Positions 45,885 to 54,181 of a DNA stretch of 59,622 bases are shown here, piece after piece. Made by a program: the position numbers and the translations under genes. Each line of letters begins with the position of its first letter. Position 1 is the stretch's first letter. The notes under the pieces were generated by a model. That model made no database searches, was not told the origin of the DNA, and saw nothing but the letters and a program-made list of their open reading frames with translations. Source of the DNA: CAZOWL01 sp964583605 (GTDB lineage: Bacteria; Pseudomonadota; Gammaproteobacteria; Chromatiales; Chromatiaceae); assembly GCA_964583605.1 (NCBI GenBank), contig CAZOWL010000014.1, positions 1 to 59,622 on the forward strand. The letters are read 5' to 3'.

Positions 45885-45940
45885 TCTTCGATCCCGAGTC
45901 TGATACTTGACGAAGCCCCATCCTAGCGAGGAGCTCGCCC

Positions 45941-46423
45941 ATGAAAGGCCATCCGAACGTCATCGCCCAACTGCAGCGGTTGCTCGCGAACGAGCTCACC
46001 GCGATCGACCAGTACTTCATCCACTCCCGCATGTATGAGGACTGGGGACTCCACCGGCTCTATAGTCGCATCGCGCACGAGACGGACGAGGAGAAGCAGC
46101 ACGCCGACGCCCTGATTCGCCGGCTGTTGTTTCTTGAAGCCGTGCCGGACATGACTCAGCGCGATACGCTACGGGTCGGCTCGACGGTGCCGGAGATGCT
46201 CGCAAACGACCTGCAACTGGAGTACGACGTCGCCGCAGCCTTGAAAGAGGCCATCGTCTGTTGCGAGAGCGAGCGCGATTTCCAGACGCGCGAGATCTTG
46301 CGGCGCCTTCTCGAAGACACCGAAGAGGATCACGCCCATTGGCTCGAGCAACAGCTCGGCTTGATCGAGAAAATGGGCCTTGAGAACTACTTGCAGGCCC
46401 AATCGGGATCGGCCGACGCCTAG
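45941..46423 (+). CDS. bfr: Bacterioferritin subunit with ferroxidase centre but no haem methionine
   Basis: 160 residues, ferritin-like. Ferroxidase ligands Glu18, Tyr25, Glu51, His54, Glu94, Glu127 and His130 are all present (LLANELTAIDQYF, HETDEEKQHAD, DTEEDHAHWLE), but position 52 is Lys instead of the haem-ligating Met. With the preceding subunit it forms a complementary pair, as in heteropolymeric bacterioferritins of Magnetospirillum and Neisseria. The genes are 56 bases apart; GAGGAG precedes the start. Repeat copy H follows 10 bases after the stop. Confidence 0.94.
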   Translation: MKGHPNVIAQLQRLLANELTAIDQYFIHSRMYEDWGLHRLYSRIAHETDEEKQHADALIRRLLFLEAVPDMTQRDTLRVGSTVPEMLANDLQLEYDVAAALKEAIVCCESERDFQTREILRRLLEDTEEDHAHWLEQQLGLIEKMGLENYLQAQSGSADA

Positions 46424-46433
46424 CGCTACTTAC

Positions 46434-46553
46434 AATGAAATCTGCGCAGCACGTTCGCTCCCTCGCCCTCTGGGAGAGGGTTGGGGTGAGGGGACGATCA
46501 GGGGCGAGGCGACATTTCATGGTCTGGGGTGGCTCGGCTCGCCCCATGATCGA
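46434..46553 (+). repeat. Two-hairpin intergenic repeat, copy H
   Basis: Copy starting AATGAAATCTGCGCAGCACG. Its end is altered (CATGATCGATCGTCAA instead of CATGATCGTTAG), exactly where it joins the 3' end of the hemP-like gene on the other strand. It lies immediately downstream of the second bfr. Confidence 0.9.
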
Positions 46554-46695
46554 TCGTCAAAATCCGCTTGTCGTTGCGGATCAGCTGTAGCGTGCCACTC
46601 GCAGCTCCGTGCTCGATGATGAGCCGTCGCCCGCCGCGCAGAAGTGTGCCCGTTCGGATACGCAGCGGCTGATTCACACCGCGAGTACCTATCAC
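46498..46695 (-). CDS. hemP: HemP-like small protein whose C-terminus runs into a repeat
   Basis: 65 codons from a GTG. Residues about 12-47 (RIRTGTLLRGG, RRLIIEHGAASGTLQL, IRNDKRILT) follow the HemP haemin-uptake pattern, which normally ends LILTK and a stop. Here the frame reads ILTID and continues for 16 more residues that are coded by repeat copy H. The repeat appears to have replaced the native last codon and stop. HemP proteins are usually Fur-regulated and linked to haem or iron uptake, which fits the bfd-bfr surroundings. The start is uncertain (another GTG six codons in). Confidence 0.6.
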   Translation of the reverse strand: MIGTRGVNQPLRIRTGTLLRGGRRLIIEHGAASGTLQLIRNDKRILTIDHGASRATPDHEMSPRP

Positions 46696-47021
46696 CTCCG
46701 CAGCCGCCAGTTGATGTTGTTTCTCACCGCTGTTTTGCCTCGCTCGGCGCGTTCAGGACCCGCGGCGCTCCGGCACCCTCGGTCGGCTCAGACTCCTGAA
46801 GGCGCGCCTAGACGCGTGCAGCCACGCCTGGGGATAATCGATGCCTTCCCTGCTGGCCGATTCGGCGGATCAGGTTGACGCACCGCACAGGATCTCGCGC
46901 TTGGGCGAGCCGCACGGCCATTTTTCCGCCCGCATCACTGCATCGGTCATCTTTCCGTAGTAATACTGTGATAAATCGATCACTGGCACTCCGTCGTGGA
47001 CCGTCTGAAAGGAGGAGAGGT
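46696..47021. other. Intergenic region between hemP-like gene and EAL-CBS-GGDEF gene
   Basis: 326 bases between divergent genes, no supported ORF. The last bases hold a strong ribosome site (AAGGAGGAGAGG, 47009-47020) that fixes the start of the next gene. Confidence 0.45.
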
Positions 47022-49058
47022 TTGGATAAGAGCCTTGCCGGTGGTCGACGCGACGGCCTAACCCGGGTACAACCGGGTGCTTGCCAGCGCGCCACCGATG
47101 CAGGCGGCCAGCGGGAGTGGCTCGACCAGGTCGAGCAGGCCGTCGGCTTTGCGCTGCAGGCGATCGTCAACATCCACACGGGTGGCGTGTACGGCTATGA
47201 GGCCCTGCTCCGCGGTGCCTCTGCGCTTGGCTTCCTCGAGGTCCACGATCTCTTCACCGCCGCGCTGGATCGGGGTTGTGCGAACGCGATGGAGATGGAT
47301 CTGCGCCGAATTGCGATCGCGCATTTCGCCCGCCTACCTAACCCAGAGCGTTTTCGCCTGTTTTTGAATCTGGATCCGCGGCTGATCGCTCAGGACCGGG
47401 TCGACGATACCGTCGCTCTACTCAAACATCACGGCCTCCCACCTGAGACGATCTGCTTTGAGCTATCAGAGCGGGTTGACTTGACGACGACACCCGAGAT
47501 GGCTCGACTGATCGACGCCTACCGTGGGCACCGCTTTCAGTTGGCCATTGACGACTTCGGCACCGGCTACGCCGGCCTGCGGCAGCTATACGAGCATCCT
47601 CCCGATCTGCTCAAGATCGACCGCTTCTTCATTAAAGGCATCGCTGACGATCATCGCAAGCGCTTGTTTGTTGCCAACACAGTGCATCTCGCCCATGTAA
47701 TGGGGATCGGCGTGGTTGCCGAGGGCGTCGAGACGGAGTCAGAGCTCCTCGCCTGCAAGGAGGTGGGCTGCGATCTCGTGCAAGGCTTTCTGATCGCGCG
47801 GCCCCAGCTCGATGTCGGCGCCTTGCACGCGAGCTACAGCCGGATCGCGGAGATCAACGATCGCAATCGCCGGGAGGTCCATGGCGACCGCATCCTCATC
47901 GAGGCCTGCCTGGAGCAGATCCCACCGCTGCACCAAGACGATGGGGTCAAAGCGATGTTCGAGGCGTTCCGCATCGCCAGAGGACATCACGTCATCCCGG
48001 TGCTTGACCCCGCCGACCGCCCCGTTGGCCTGATCCACGAGGCGGATATCAAGGAATTCATCTATTCGATCTATGGCCGCGACCTCATCCTCAACCGTGC
48101 CTATGCGCGCTCCCTGTTAGACTTCGTCAGCCCCTGCCCCGTCGTTGATATTCACGACTCGGCCGAGCGTCTGATCGAGGCCTACTCCGCCATTGTCAAC
48201 CCGGCCGGATTGATCGTCACACAGGACGCGCGCTATTTGGGATTCGTCTCGGCCATGTCTCTGCTCCAACTCATCGAGCAGAAGAACCTCGCCGCGGCAC
48301 GCGACCAGAACCCATTGACAAAGCTACCCGGCAACAACCGGATCTATGAGTACGTCTCACGCACGTTGGACGATCGTGACCATCTTTACCACCTCGTCTA
48401 TTTCGACTTCGATAACTTCAAGGCATTTAACGATCATTATGGCTTTCGTCGTGGCGACCGTGCGATCCTGATGTTCGCTGAGCTGCTGCGTAAGCACCTG
48501 CGCGCCGGCGGTTCCTGGTTCGTCGGTCACATCGGCGGCGACGATTTCTTCGCCGGGAGCCGGGGCGTGTCGAGCGAGCTAGTCACAGACCAAGTCGAGC
48601 ATCTGCTCGACAAGTTCCGTCTTGACGTGCAGAGCCTCTACGACGCCGAGGATCGCCAGCGCGGCTCCATACGCGCCCTCGACCGCTATGGCCAAGAGCG
48701 TGATATGCCGTTGATCCGCTGCAGCGCGGCCTTGCTCCGGGTTGAGCCTGGCCATGACTTCGGAGGCGTCGAGGAGCTGAGCCGAATCATCGCCGAGGCT
48801 AAGCACCGGGCCAAATCCGACCGCGGCGGACTCGTGCTCTGTCAGTTGCCCGCTCAGGCCCGCGCAACACAGTCGACCATCATGCGTCACGCTATGTGCT
48901 CGACCTCCGGCGGGGACGACACGGGCGCAACCCCATGCCCTTGCCTCGACGAGCACCCAGGCTGGGATCGGGATGTCGAGCCACCGCACGCAGAGCCCGG
49001 CGGGCCCATTGGTGTCGCGAAGCCGGCGTACCAACGCGGTTTGACAAATCCCCCGTGA
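47022..49058 (+). CDS. EAL-CBS-GGDEF cyclic di-GMP protein
   Basis: 678 residues with the unusual order EAL first. EAL domain (about 40-280): YGYEALLRG, FLNLDPRLI, CFELSERVD, LAIDDFGTGYAGLRQLY, LLKIDRFF. A pair of CBS domains follows (about 300-440; HVIPVLDPADRPVGLIHEAD). A GGDEF domain (about 450-610) reads GGDDF (HIGGDDFFAG). The start is a TTG because AGGAGG lies six bases before it, whereas frames opening further upstream have no ribosome site and no homology-like sequence. The C-terminal 70 residues are low-complexity. EAL probably active; the cyclase is less certain. Confidence 0.87.
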   Translation: MDKSLAGGRRDGLTRVQPGACQRATDAGGQREWLDQVEQAVGFALQAIVNIHTGGVYGYEALLRGASALGFLEVHDLFTAALDRGCANAMEMDLRRIAIAHFARLPNPERFRLFLNLDPRLIAQDRVDDTVALLKHHGLPPETICFELSERVDLTTTPEMARLIDAYRGHRFQLAIDDFGTGYAGLRQLYEHPPDLLKIDRFFIKGIADDHRKRLFVANTVHLAHVMGIGVVAEGVETESELLACKEVGCDLVQGFLIARPQLDVGALHASYSRIAEINDRNRREVHGDRILIEACLEQIPPLHQDDGVKAMFEAFRIARGHHVIPVLDPADRPVGLIHEADIKEFIYSIYGRDLILNRAYARSLLDFVSPCPVVDIHDSAERLIEAYSAIVNPAGLIVTQDARYLGFVSAMSLLQLIEQKNLAAARDQNPLTKLPGNNRIYEYVSRTLDDRDHLYHLVYFDFDNFKAFNDHYGFRRGDRAILMFAELLRKHLRAGGSWFVGHIGGDDFFAGSRGVSSELVTDQVEHLLDKFRLDVQSLYDAEDRQRGSIRALDRYGQERDMPLIRCSAALLRVEPGHDFGGVEELSRIIAEAKHRAKSDRGGLVLCQLPAQARATQSTIMRHAMCSTSGGDDTGATPCPCLDEHPGWDRDVEPPHAEPGGPIGVAKPAYQRGLTNPP

Positions 49059-49312
49059 GCCCACAACGCAGAGTCTTCAAACGAACAACCTGATCACCGC
49101 CGCCGAGTCGGGCCGGAGTGTCGCTCTCTAGGGCGACAGGGAACCTTGAGAGGCGGCCGGTGGAGAGTGCTTGCCTGTGTGACCAGCTGCGCGTTCGCGG
49201 CCGGTCGGCTCAGAGGCCGACGCTCCGGCCAAATCCCGATGATCGTCCGCGACTCGGGTGACCGCCTTGTATCGCTCTCGTCTGAATAAAGGCTTAGGGC
49301 GTAACAGGGTGC

Positions 49313-49999
49313 TCATAGCACCGGTCCGATCGCCGCACCGACCAGCAGGGTCAACGAGGCGGCCGCCGTAATCAGTATGTTGTCGTCGATGACACCGATC
49401 TCGTAGCGCTCAACCACGGTGGCGATCAGGGCGGCGAGGAGACCCCATTCCGGGATGGGCGGATCGGCCAGCCCGGCGACGACCCAGCCCATAGGCGCGC
49501 ACACGAGAAGCATGAAGACGCTCCCGATCGGACTCTTGGAGCGCTTGCGGATCACCGCATTGCGCGCGATGCCGGTGACCCCGTCGCCGAAGGCCATGAA
49601 GAGGGCCGGCAGGATCGCGAGCCAAGGGTTGCCGAGCAGCCACCAGAGCAACGAGACTGAAGCCAGCCAGCTCAGGGCGAACTTGACATCGTTGCGGTTC
49701 TCCTCCGTCTGAAACCAGAACATGCGCAGCCCCGAGGCGTGCGCCGCATAGGTGAATCCACTCAGGAGGAGCCCTGCCACCAAGGGATACCAGATGTCGG
49801 TGAAGACCACTGGTACCATCAGCGAGCCGACCCCGCCGGCCAGCATATGGACGATCTTGCGGTTGTAGTAGACGGCGCGGATCGGCTCGAGACCCCCCGC
49901 GACCATCCAGTCGTATGGCAGCTTCGTGAGCATTAGTACGACGAGGACATAGACACCCAACCCTGCGGCCCACAACAACTGGGGATCGATCGTCATCAT
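49313..49999 (-). CDS. Dolichol/phytol kinase-type membrane CTP-dependent kinase-like protein
   Basis: 228 residues with about seven membrane segments. Conserved stretches YYNRKIVHMLAGGVG and AFGDGVTGIARNAVIRKRSKSPIGS match the polyprenol/phytol kinase (VTE5, SEC59, DGK1) family pattern of RK-H and GDG...K-GS motifs. In a phototroph phytol phosphate is needed for bacteriochlorophyll or quinol lipid recycling, but an undecaprenol or other isoprenoid substrate is equally possible. It stands alone, downstream of hldE. Confidence 0.72.
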   Translation of the reverse strand: MMTIDPQLLWAAGLGVYVLVVLMLTKLPYDWMVAGGLEPIRAVYYNRKIVHMLAGGVGSLMVPVVFTDIWYPLVAGLLLSGFTYAAHASGLRMFWFQTEENRNDVKFALSWLASVSLLWWLLGNPWLAILPALFMAFGDGVTGIARNAVIRKRSKSPIGSVFMLLVCAPMGWVVAGLADPPIPEWGLLAALIATVVERYEIGVIDDNILITAAASLTLLVGAAIGPVL

Positions 50000-50128
50000 G
50001 CCTGGCCTTTGCGGTAACTTGATTGGACAGGACGCGGCATCGCCAAACCGCAGCCGCGTGGATCCCGGCCCGATGTCGTCATCTGGCGCAGGTCGGGGAC
50101 AACCGACACGATCAACCCCTTGAGGCCG

Positions 50129-51616
50129 CTAGCCGCCATCGAGCCGGGCGATGATTCCGCTGGTGCTGCGACCCTCGACGAGAGGCACGAGGACGACCTG
50201 ACCGCCCCAGCCTCTGACCTCGCGGGCGCCTACGACTTGCTCCTCGCGATAGTCCGCGCCTTTCACCAGCACATCCGGGCGCAAGGCCTCGATCAAGACC
50301 AAGGGCGTCTCCTCGTCGAACAGGACGACCGCGTCGACCGCGGCCAAGGCCGCGAGGACTCGCGCCCGGTCGTCCTCACCGATCAATGGCCGGCCCGGTC
50401 CTTTGAGCCGACGCACCGAGCGATCCGTGTTGAGCCCGACGACAAGTCTTTGGCCATGCCGACGGGCCTGCTCCAAGTAGGTGACATGTCCGACGTGGAG
50501 GAGGTCGAAGCAGCCGTTCGTGAAAACGACCGGCTCGCCTGCCGCCTGCCAGCGCCGCACCTGACCCGCGACGAGCTCGCGTGTCCCGATCTTCGCCGCT
50601 TGTTCCAGGGCCTGTTCCTGCGCAATCGCCGCCTGGAGCTCCTTCGTCGTGACCGCGGCCGTCCCCACCTTCCCGACCACGACGCCGGCGGCGAGGTTCG
50701 CCAGACGCGCCGCATCCCAGTGGGCCAGGCCGGCCGCAACGGCGGCACCGATAGTGGCGATCACCGTATCGCCGGCACCTGAGACATCGAACACCGCCTT
50801 CGCGACGGCGGGAATCAGATGTACGCCTTGTGTGTCGATCAGCGCCATACCCTCGTCGCTCAAGGTCAGGACCAGACCCGCAAGCCCGAGCCGGGTGCGC
50901 ATATCCGCCGCTGCCGCAAGCAGCGCTTCCCGATCTGTCGCGGTCACCCCGGCGGCCCCAGCAAGCTCGGCGCGATTGGGCGTAATCAGCGTGGCCCCGG
51001 CGTAGCGACTGAAGTCCCTGCCCTTGGGATCCACCAGCACCGGGATTCCGAGCGCTTGCGCGCGCCCGATTAGCTCGGCGCATAGGGGCCCGGTCAGGAC
51101 GCCCTTGGCGTAATCGGACAACACCAGGACCCCGAGCCCGGGCAGCCGCGGTGCAACAGCGGCGAGAAGCCTGGCACGATCCGTATCGGATAGAGGTGCC
51201 GTGTCCTCGCTGTCAATCCGCAACATCTGCTGGTGATCGGCGATAACCCGCGTCTTGGTCGTCGTCTGGCGATCTGCGACAGCGAGCAGTGCCGCCGGCT
51301 CGATCTCGCTCGCGGCGAGTACCTGCAGCAGACTCGTGCGGGCTGAATCATCGCCGGTCACGCCGGCGAGCTCCACGCTGAGGCCAAGGCTTGCCAGGTT
51401 CCGCGCGACATTGGCAGCACCGCCGGGCACCTCGGTCTCACGCGCGTGCTGTAGCACCGGCACAGGCGCCTCCGGCGAGATCCGTCGCACCTGTCCCCAG
51501 ATGTAGCGATCGAGCATCACGTCCCCGACCACGAGGACCCGGCCTCGACCGAAGCCCCGCTCGACGGCAGCGAGCGCCGCCTCCTGGTTCTCGAAAGCCG
51601 GGCTGCCCTCAGCCAC
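50129..51616 (-). CDS. hldE: Bifunctional heptose-7-phosphate kinase / heptose-1-phosphate adenylyltransferase
   Basis: Two activities for ADP-heptose supply to the LPS core. The N-terminal ribokinase-type domain (about 25-325) has VVGDVMLDRYIWG, PGGAANVARNLASLG and the catalytic SGAGDTVIA. The C-terminal nucleotidyltransferase domain (about 350-490) has FTNGCFDLLHVGHVTYLEQAR. The GTG at 51616 overlaps gmhA by eight bases and gives a normal-length N-terminus (495 residues); an ATG 21 codons upstream would overlap gmhA by 71. It works with GmhA just upstream; the GmhB phosphatase is not in the window. Confidence 0.94.
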   Translation of the reverse strand: MAEGSPAFENQEAALAAVERGFGRGRVLVVGDVMLDRYIWGQVRRISPEAPVPVLQHARETEVPGGAANVARNLASLGLSVELAGVTGDDSARTSLLQVLAASEIEPAALLAVADRQTTTKTRVIADHQQMLRIDSEDTAPLSDTDRARLLAAVAPRLPGLGVLVLSDYAKGVLTGPLCAELIGRAQALGIPVLVDPKGRDFSRYAGATLITPNRAELAGAAGVTATDREALLAAAADMRTRLGLAGLVLTLSDEGMALIDTQGVHLIPAVAKAVFDVSGAGDTVIATIGAAVAAGLAHWDAARLANLAAGVVVGKVGTAAVTTKELQAAIAQEQALEQAAKIGTRELVAGQVRRWQAAGEPVVFTNGCFDLLHVGHVTYLEQARRHGQRLVVGLNTDRSVRRLKGPGRPLIGEDDRARVLAALAAVDAVVLFDEETPLVLIEALRPDVLVKGADYREEQVVGAREVRGWGGQVVLVPLVEGRSTSGIIARLDGG

Positions 51617-52235
51617 TGCCCGAACCTGGCCGGGCGATCGCCTCGACACCAGTACGCTCGGATACCGCGCCCGCGGCAAGTCGCGTCTCCACGAGGTCGC
51701 ACAGCAAGTGCCCGATCAGGATATGCGCCTCTTGAATACGGGCGGTATTCTTGCTGGGCACGACTAGGCAGAGATCGGTCTGCTCGACTAGGGCCCCACC
51801 ACCGGCCCCGGTAAGCCCGACGCGATAGGCGCCGATCTGAGCAGCTCGCTGCATCGCCGCAAGCACATTCGCGCTGCGACCCGAGGTGGAGAGGCCAATG
51901 AGCATGTCTCCTCTTCGACACAGGGCCTGAACCTGGCGCGCGAAGATGCTCTCAAAGCCGAAGTCATTGCCCAGCGAGGTGAGCACCGAGGTATCGGTCG
52001 TCAGGGCAATCGCCGCCAGTCCATCACGCTCGAGCTGATAGCGCCCGACCATCTCAGCGGCGAGATGTTGGCAGTCTGCGGCGCTGCCGCCATTGCCCAT
52101 CCAGAAGATCCGACCACCCGATGCGAGGCAGCCCGCAGCGTGCTCGGCCAAGTGCGCGATCTCGGGCACCAGGCCGTCCAGGCCCAGGATGACCTCGACG
52201 TGGCTGGCCAGCGCAGCTCGGATGTGTCTCTGCAT
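51609..52235 (-). CDS. gmhA: Sedoheptulose-7-phosphate isomerase (SIS family)
   Basis: First step of heptose synthesis for LPS, converting sedoheptulose 7-phosphate to heptose 7-phosphate. The 208 residues form a SIS domain: GRIFWMGNGGSAADCQHLAAEMVGRY, LTTDTSVLTSLGNDFGFESIF, LIGLSTSGRSANVL and QEAHILIGHLLCDLVE with metal-binding and catalytic residues. It is upstream of hldE with overlapping ends, so they form an operon. Confidence 0.94.
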   Translation of the reverse strand: MQRHIRAALASHVEVILGLDGLVPEIAHLAEHAAGCLASGGRIFWMGNGGSAADCQHLAAEMVGRYQLERDGLAAIALTTDTSVLTSLGNDFGFESIFARQVQALCRRGDMLIGLSTSGRSANVLAAMQRAAQIGAYRVGLTGAGGGALVEQTDLCLVVPSKNTARIQEAHILIGHLLCDLVETRLAAGAVSERTGVEAIARPGSGSG

Positions 52236-52506
52236 GCTCTCTCTCGCAAAAACCGGCGCTGACAGCCAAAGCCGCTCGGCGCCAAGGCCGCTGAGTATGG
52301 CGGCCCGGTGCCATCGAGATCAATCATTCTGCCGGCTGCGGGGCACCCCAGGGGGATACTCGCCCGGTTTGCGCTCGCTCAGCGCCGCGGCATTCTCAGC
52401 GCGGCGAGAAACCGCTAGAATCCCGAGGTCTAGTATCCGATCGCTCGGCGAACGGCGCGGCGTCAGTCCCCGCACCTGTTCGCCTCGCCGACGCTTCGAG
52501 GATGCC

Positions 52507-52591
<85 letters not shown>

Positions 52592-52606
52592 TTCCAAATC
52601 AGGAGC

Positions 52607-53689
52607 TTATGTCCGCGGTATAGACGGGGCTTGCTCCACCTCTTCGCCAGCGTGACCAAATCGTGACTTGTCGAACCTCGCGACAGTAGTTCTCAGGTTG
52701 TCGGGTGCCAAATGGGCATAACGCTCCGTCATAAGGATCGTGCTATGCCCGAGCAGATCCCGTATCTCCGCCAATGGCGCCCCGGCCGAAACCAACCAAG
52801 CGGCACAGGTATGACGGAGGTCGTGTATGGTTAAATCCTGGATCTCCGCTTCTCGAGAAGCCGCGCTGAATGCATCCCTTATGTCGCGGCCCCGGCCACC
52901 ATCCACTTGGGCGAAGACCCAGGGACTGTCTGGACAATGCTCGGCCCGGAATCGGGCACGGCTCACCAACGCGGCTCGCGCTTCACGGCACAAGGGAACA
53001 CTCCGTCGTTTTCCGGCTTTCGTGTGCCTCGCTTCCAGATGGAGCAAGCTCTGCTTCAGGTCAACTCGTCGCCACTCCAGGCCCAGCAGCTCTTCCTTCC
53101 GGCAACCCGTGTAAAGCGCAACCGTGATGAAGTCGGCAAGGAAGGTGGTGCGTCGGGCCTTTCTCGCCGCCTCGATAAGCCTTTGCGCTTCCTCCATTGT
53201 GATCCACCGCACTCGTCCCTCAGGCTCCGGAAGCTTCCTGCCGCGAACGGGATTCGGCAGGCGCCAATCCCATTCTGAATTCGCGTATCCGATCGCCGAC
53301 GACAGCAACGCGAGATCGCGGTTGATCGTGCTGTTGGTGACACCTTCGGAGCGTCTCGCCGAGACATACTGGCGGATGTCTGCCGGCGTAAGCTGCTGCA
53401 TGATGCGCCCCCGAAAATGTCGCCTAAGCGCTCGCACACGATAACGATCCGTCGCCGCGCTGCGTTTCAGTCCTTTCGTGGCCTTCAGGTAATCAACCAT
53501 CAGTTCCTCGAAACTTCGCGGCGGCTCCTCGTCCCACTGCTTCGATTTGTAGGACTCGAGCTTCCATTTCGCTTCGAGCGCTTCGGCTTCCTTGCGGTCC
53601 GTGGTTCCAGTAGATCGTCTAATTCTCTTGCCGCTTGGTTCGGTGAACGATACCCACCAAACGGGAGAATCGTCGCGCCTGTAAGGCAT
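52607..53689 (-). CDS. Tyrosine-type site-specific integrase
   Basis: 360 residues. N-terminal arm-binding part, then a core-binding SAM-like domain (about 58-145) and the catalytic domain with Arg in LYTGCRKEELLGLEW, HDLRHTCAAWLV (HxxR) and LGHSTILMTERYAHL with the nucleophilic tyrosine. It would integrate and, with an excisionase, excise the element starting at tRNA-Leu. The HTH gene upstream overlaps it by 190 bases in another frame. Confidence 0.93.
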   Translation of the reverse strand: MPYRRDDSPVWWVSFTEPSGKRIRRSTGTTDRKEAEALEAKWKLESYKSKQWDEEPPRSFEELMVDYLKATKGLKRSAATDRYRVRALRRHFRGRIMQQLTPADIRQYVSARRSEGVTNSTINRDLALLSSAIGYANSEWDWRLPNPVRGRKLPEPEGRVRWITMEEAQRLIEAARKARRTTFLADFITVALYTGCRKEELLGLEWRRVDLKQSLLHLEARHTKAGKRRSVPLCREARAALVSRARFRAEHCPDSPWVFAQVDGGRGRDIRDAFSAASREAEIQDLTIHDLRHTCAAWLVSAGAPLAEIRDLLGHSTILMTERYAHLAPDNLRTTVARFDKSRFGHAGEEVEQAPSIPRT

Positions 53690-53964
53690 GTGCTTTCCTC
53701 CCGCACATCCCGCCCCGCGCCCTGCCGATTTTGCGCTTCAGACCCCAAACGGTCTAGGTACGCACGCACGGAGGCGGCATCGATGAGCAGCCGGCGGCCA
53801 ACGCGGCGCGGCTCGATCTCGCCGGCCTCCAGCAGGCAACGCACGGTGCGGGTGGAGACTCCGCCGAGCTGTCGAGCGGCCTCGTCAAGGGACCAGAGCA
53901 AGGTATCTGTCACGGCCTTCACCCCTGCGACTCCGGCAAACGACCTGCTCTCGACCACACGCAT
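53500..53964 (-). CDS. Excisionase-like helix-turn-helix protein
   Basis: 154 codons. Residues about 22-72 (LLWSLDEAARQLGGVST, RTVRCLLEAGEIEPRRVGRRLLI, DAASVRAYLDRL) form a MerR-type excisionase-family helix-turn-helix. The remaining 80 residues, rich in Arg and Ser, overlap the integrase coding sequence in another frame for 190 bases and are likely non-conserved. Probably controls excision or integrase expression. Confidence 0.7.
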   Translation of the reverse strand: MRVVESRSFAGVAGVKAVTDTLLWSLDEAARQLGGVSTRTVRCLLEAGEIEPRRVGRRLLIDAASVRAYLDRLGSEAQNRQGAGRDVREESTCLTGATILPFGGYRSPNQAARELDDLLEPRTARKPKRSKRNGSSSPTNRSSGTRSRREVSRN

Positions 53965-54181
53965 TGAATCGCGTCATGTCCTTGCCAGCCATTTGCTGAA
54001 GGCCTGTGCTCGTGTCCCGCGGACACAATTGACCCGCATGGGCATGCACAGGCCCTGGACCTCGCGCTTCGGAACACCTATCGCGTTTTCGCGCATGATC
54101 AAGCCGAGCAAGGAAGGAAGGACCCCGCCTCGCAGCGGGGCGAAGTGCCATATGACACCAACACGCAGTTTTCGGACACCA
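53965..54181. other. Short unassigned stretch in the integrative element
   Basis: 217 bases between the HTH gene and the AcaB-like pseudogene. The minus-strand frame continues through it (RVGVIWHFAPLRGG...) but shows no domain or ribosome site. Nothing firm. Confidence 0.3.
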
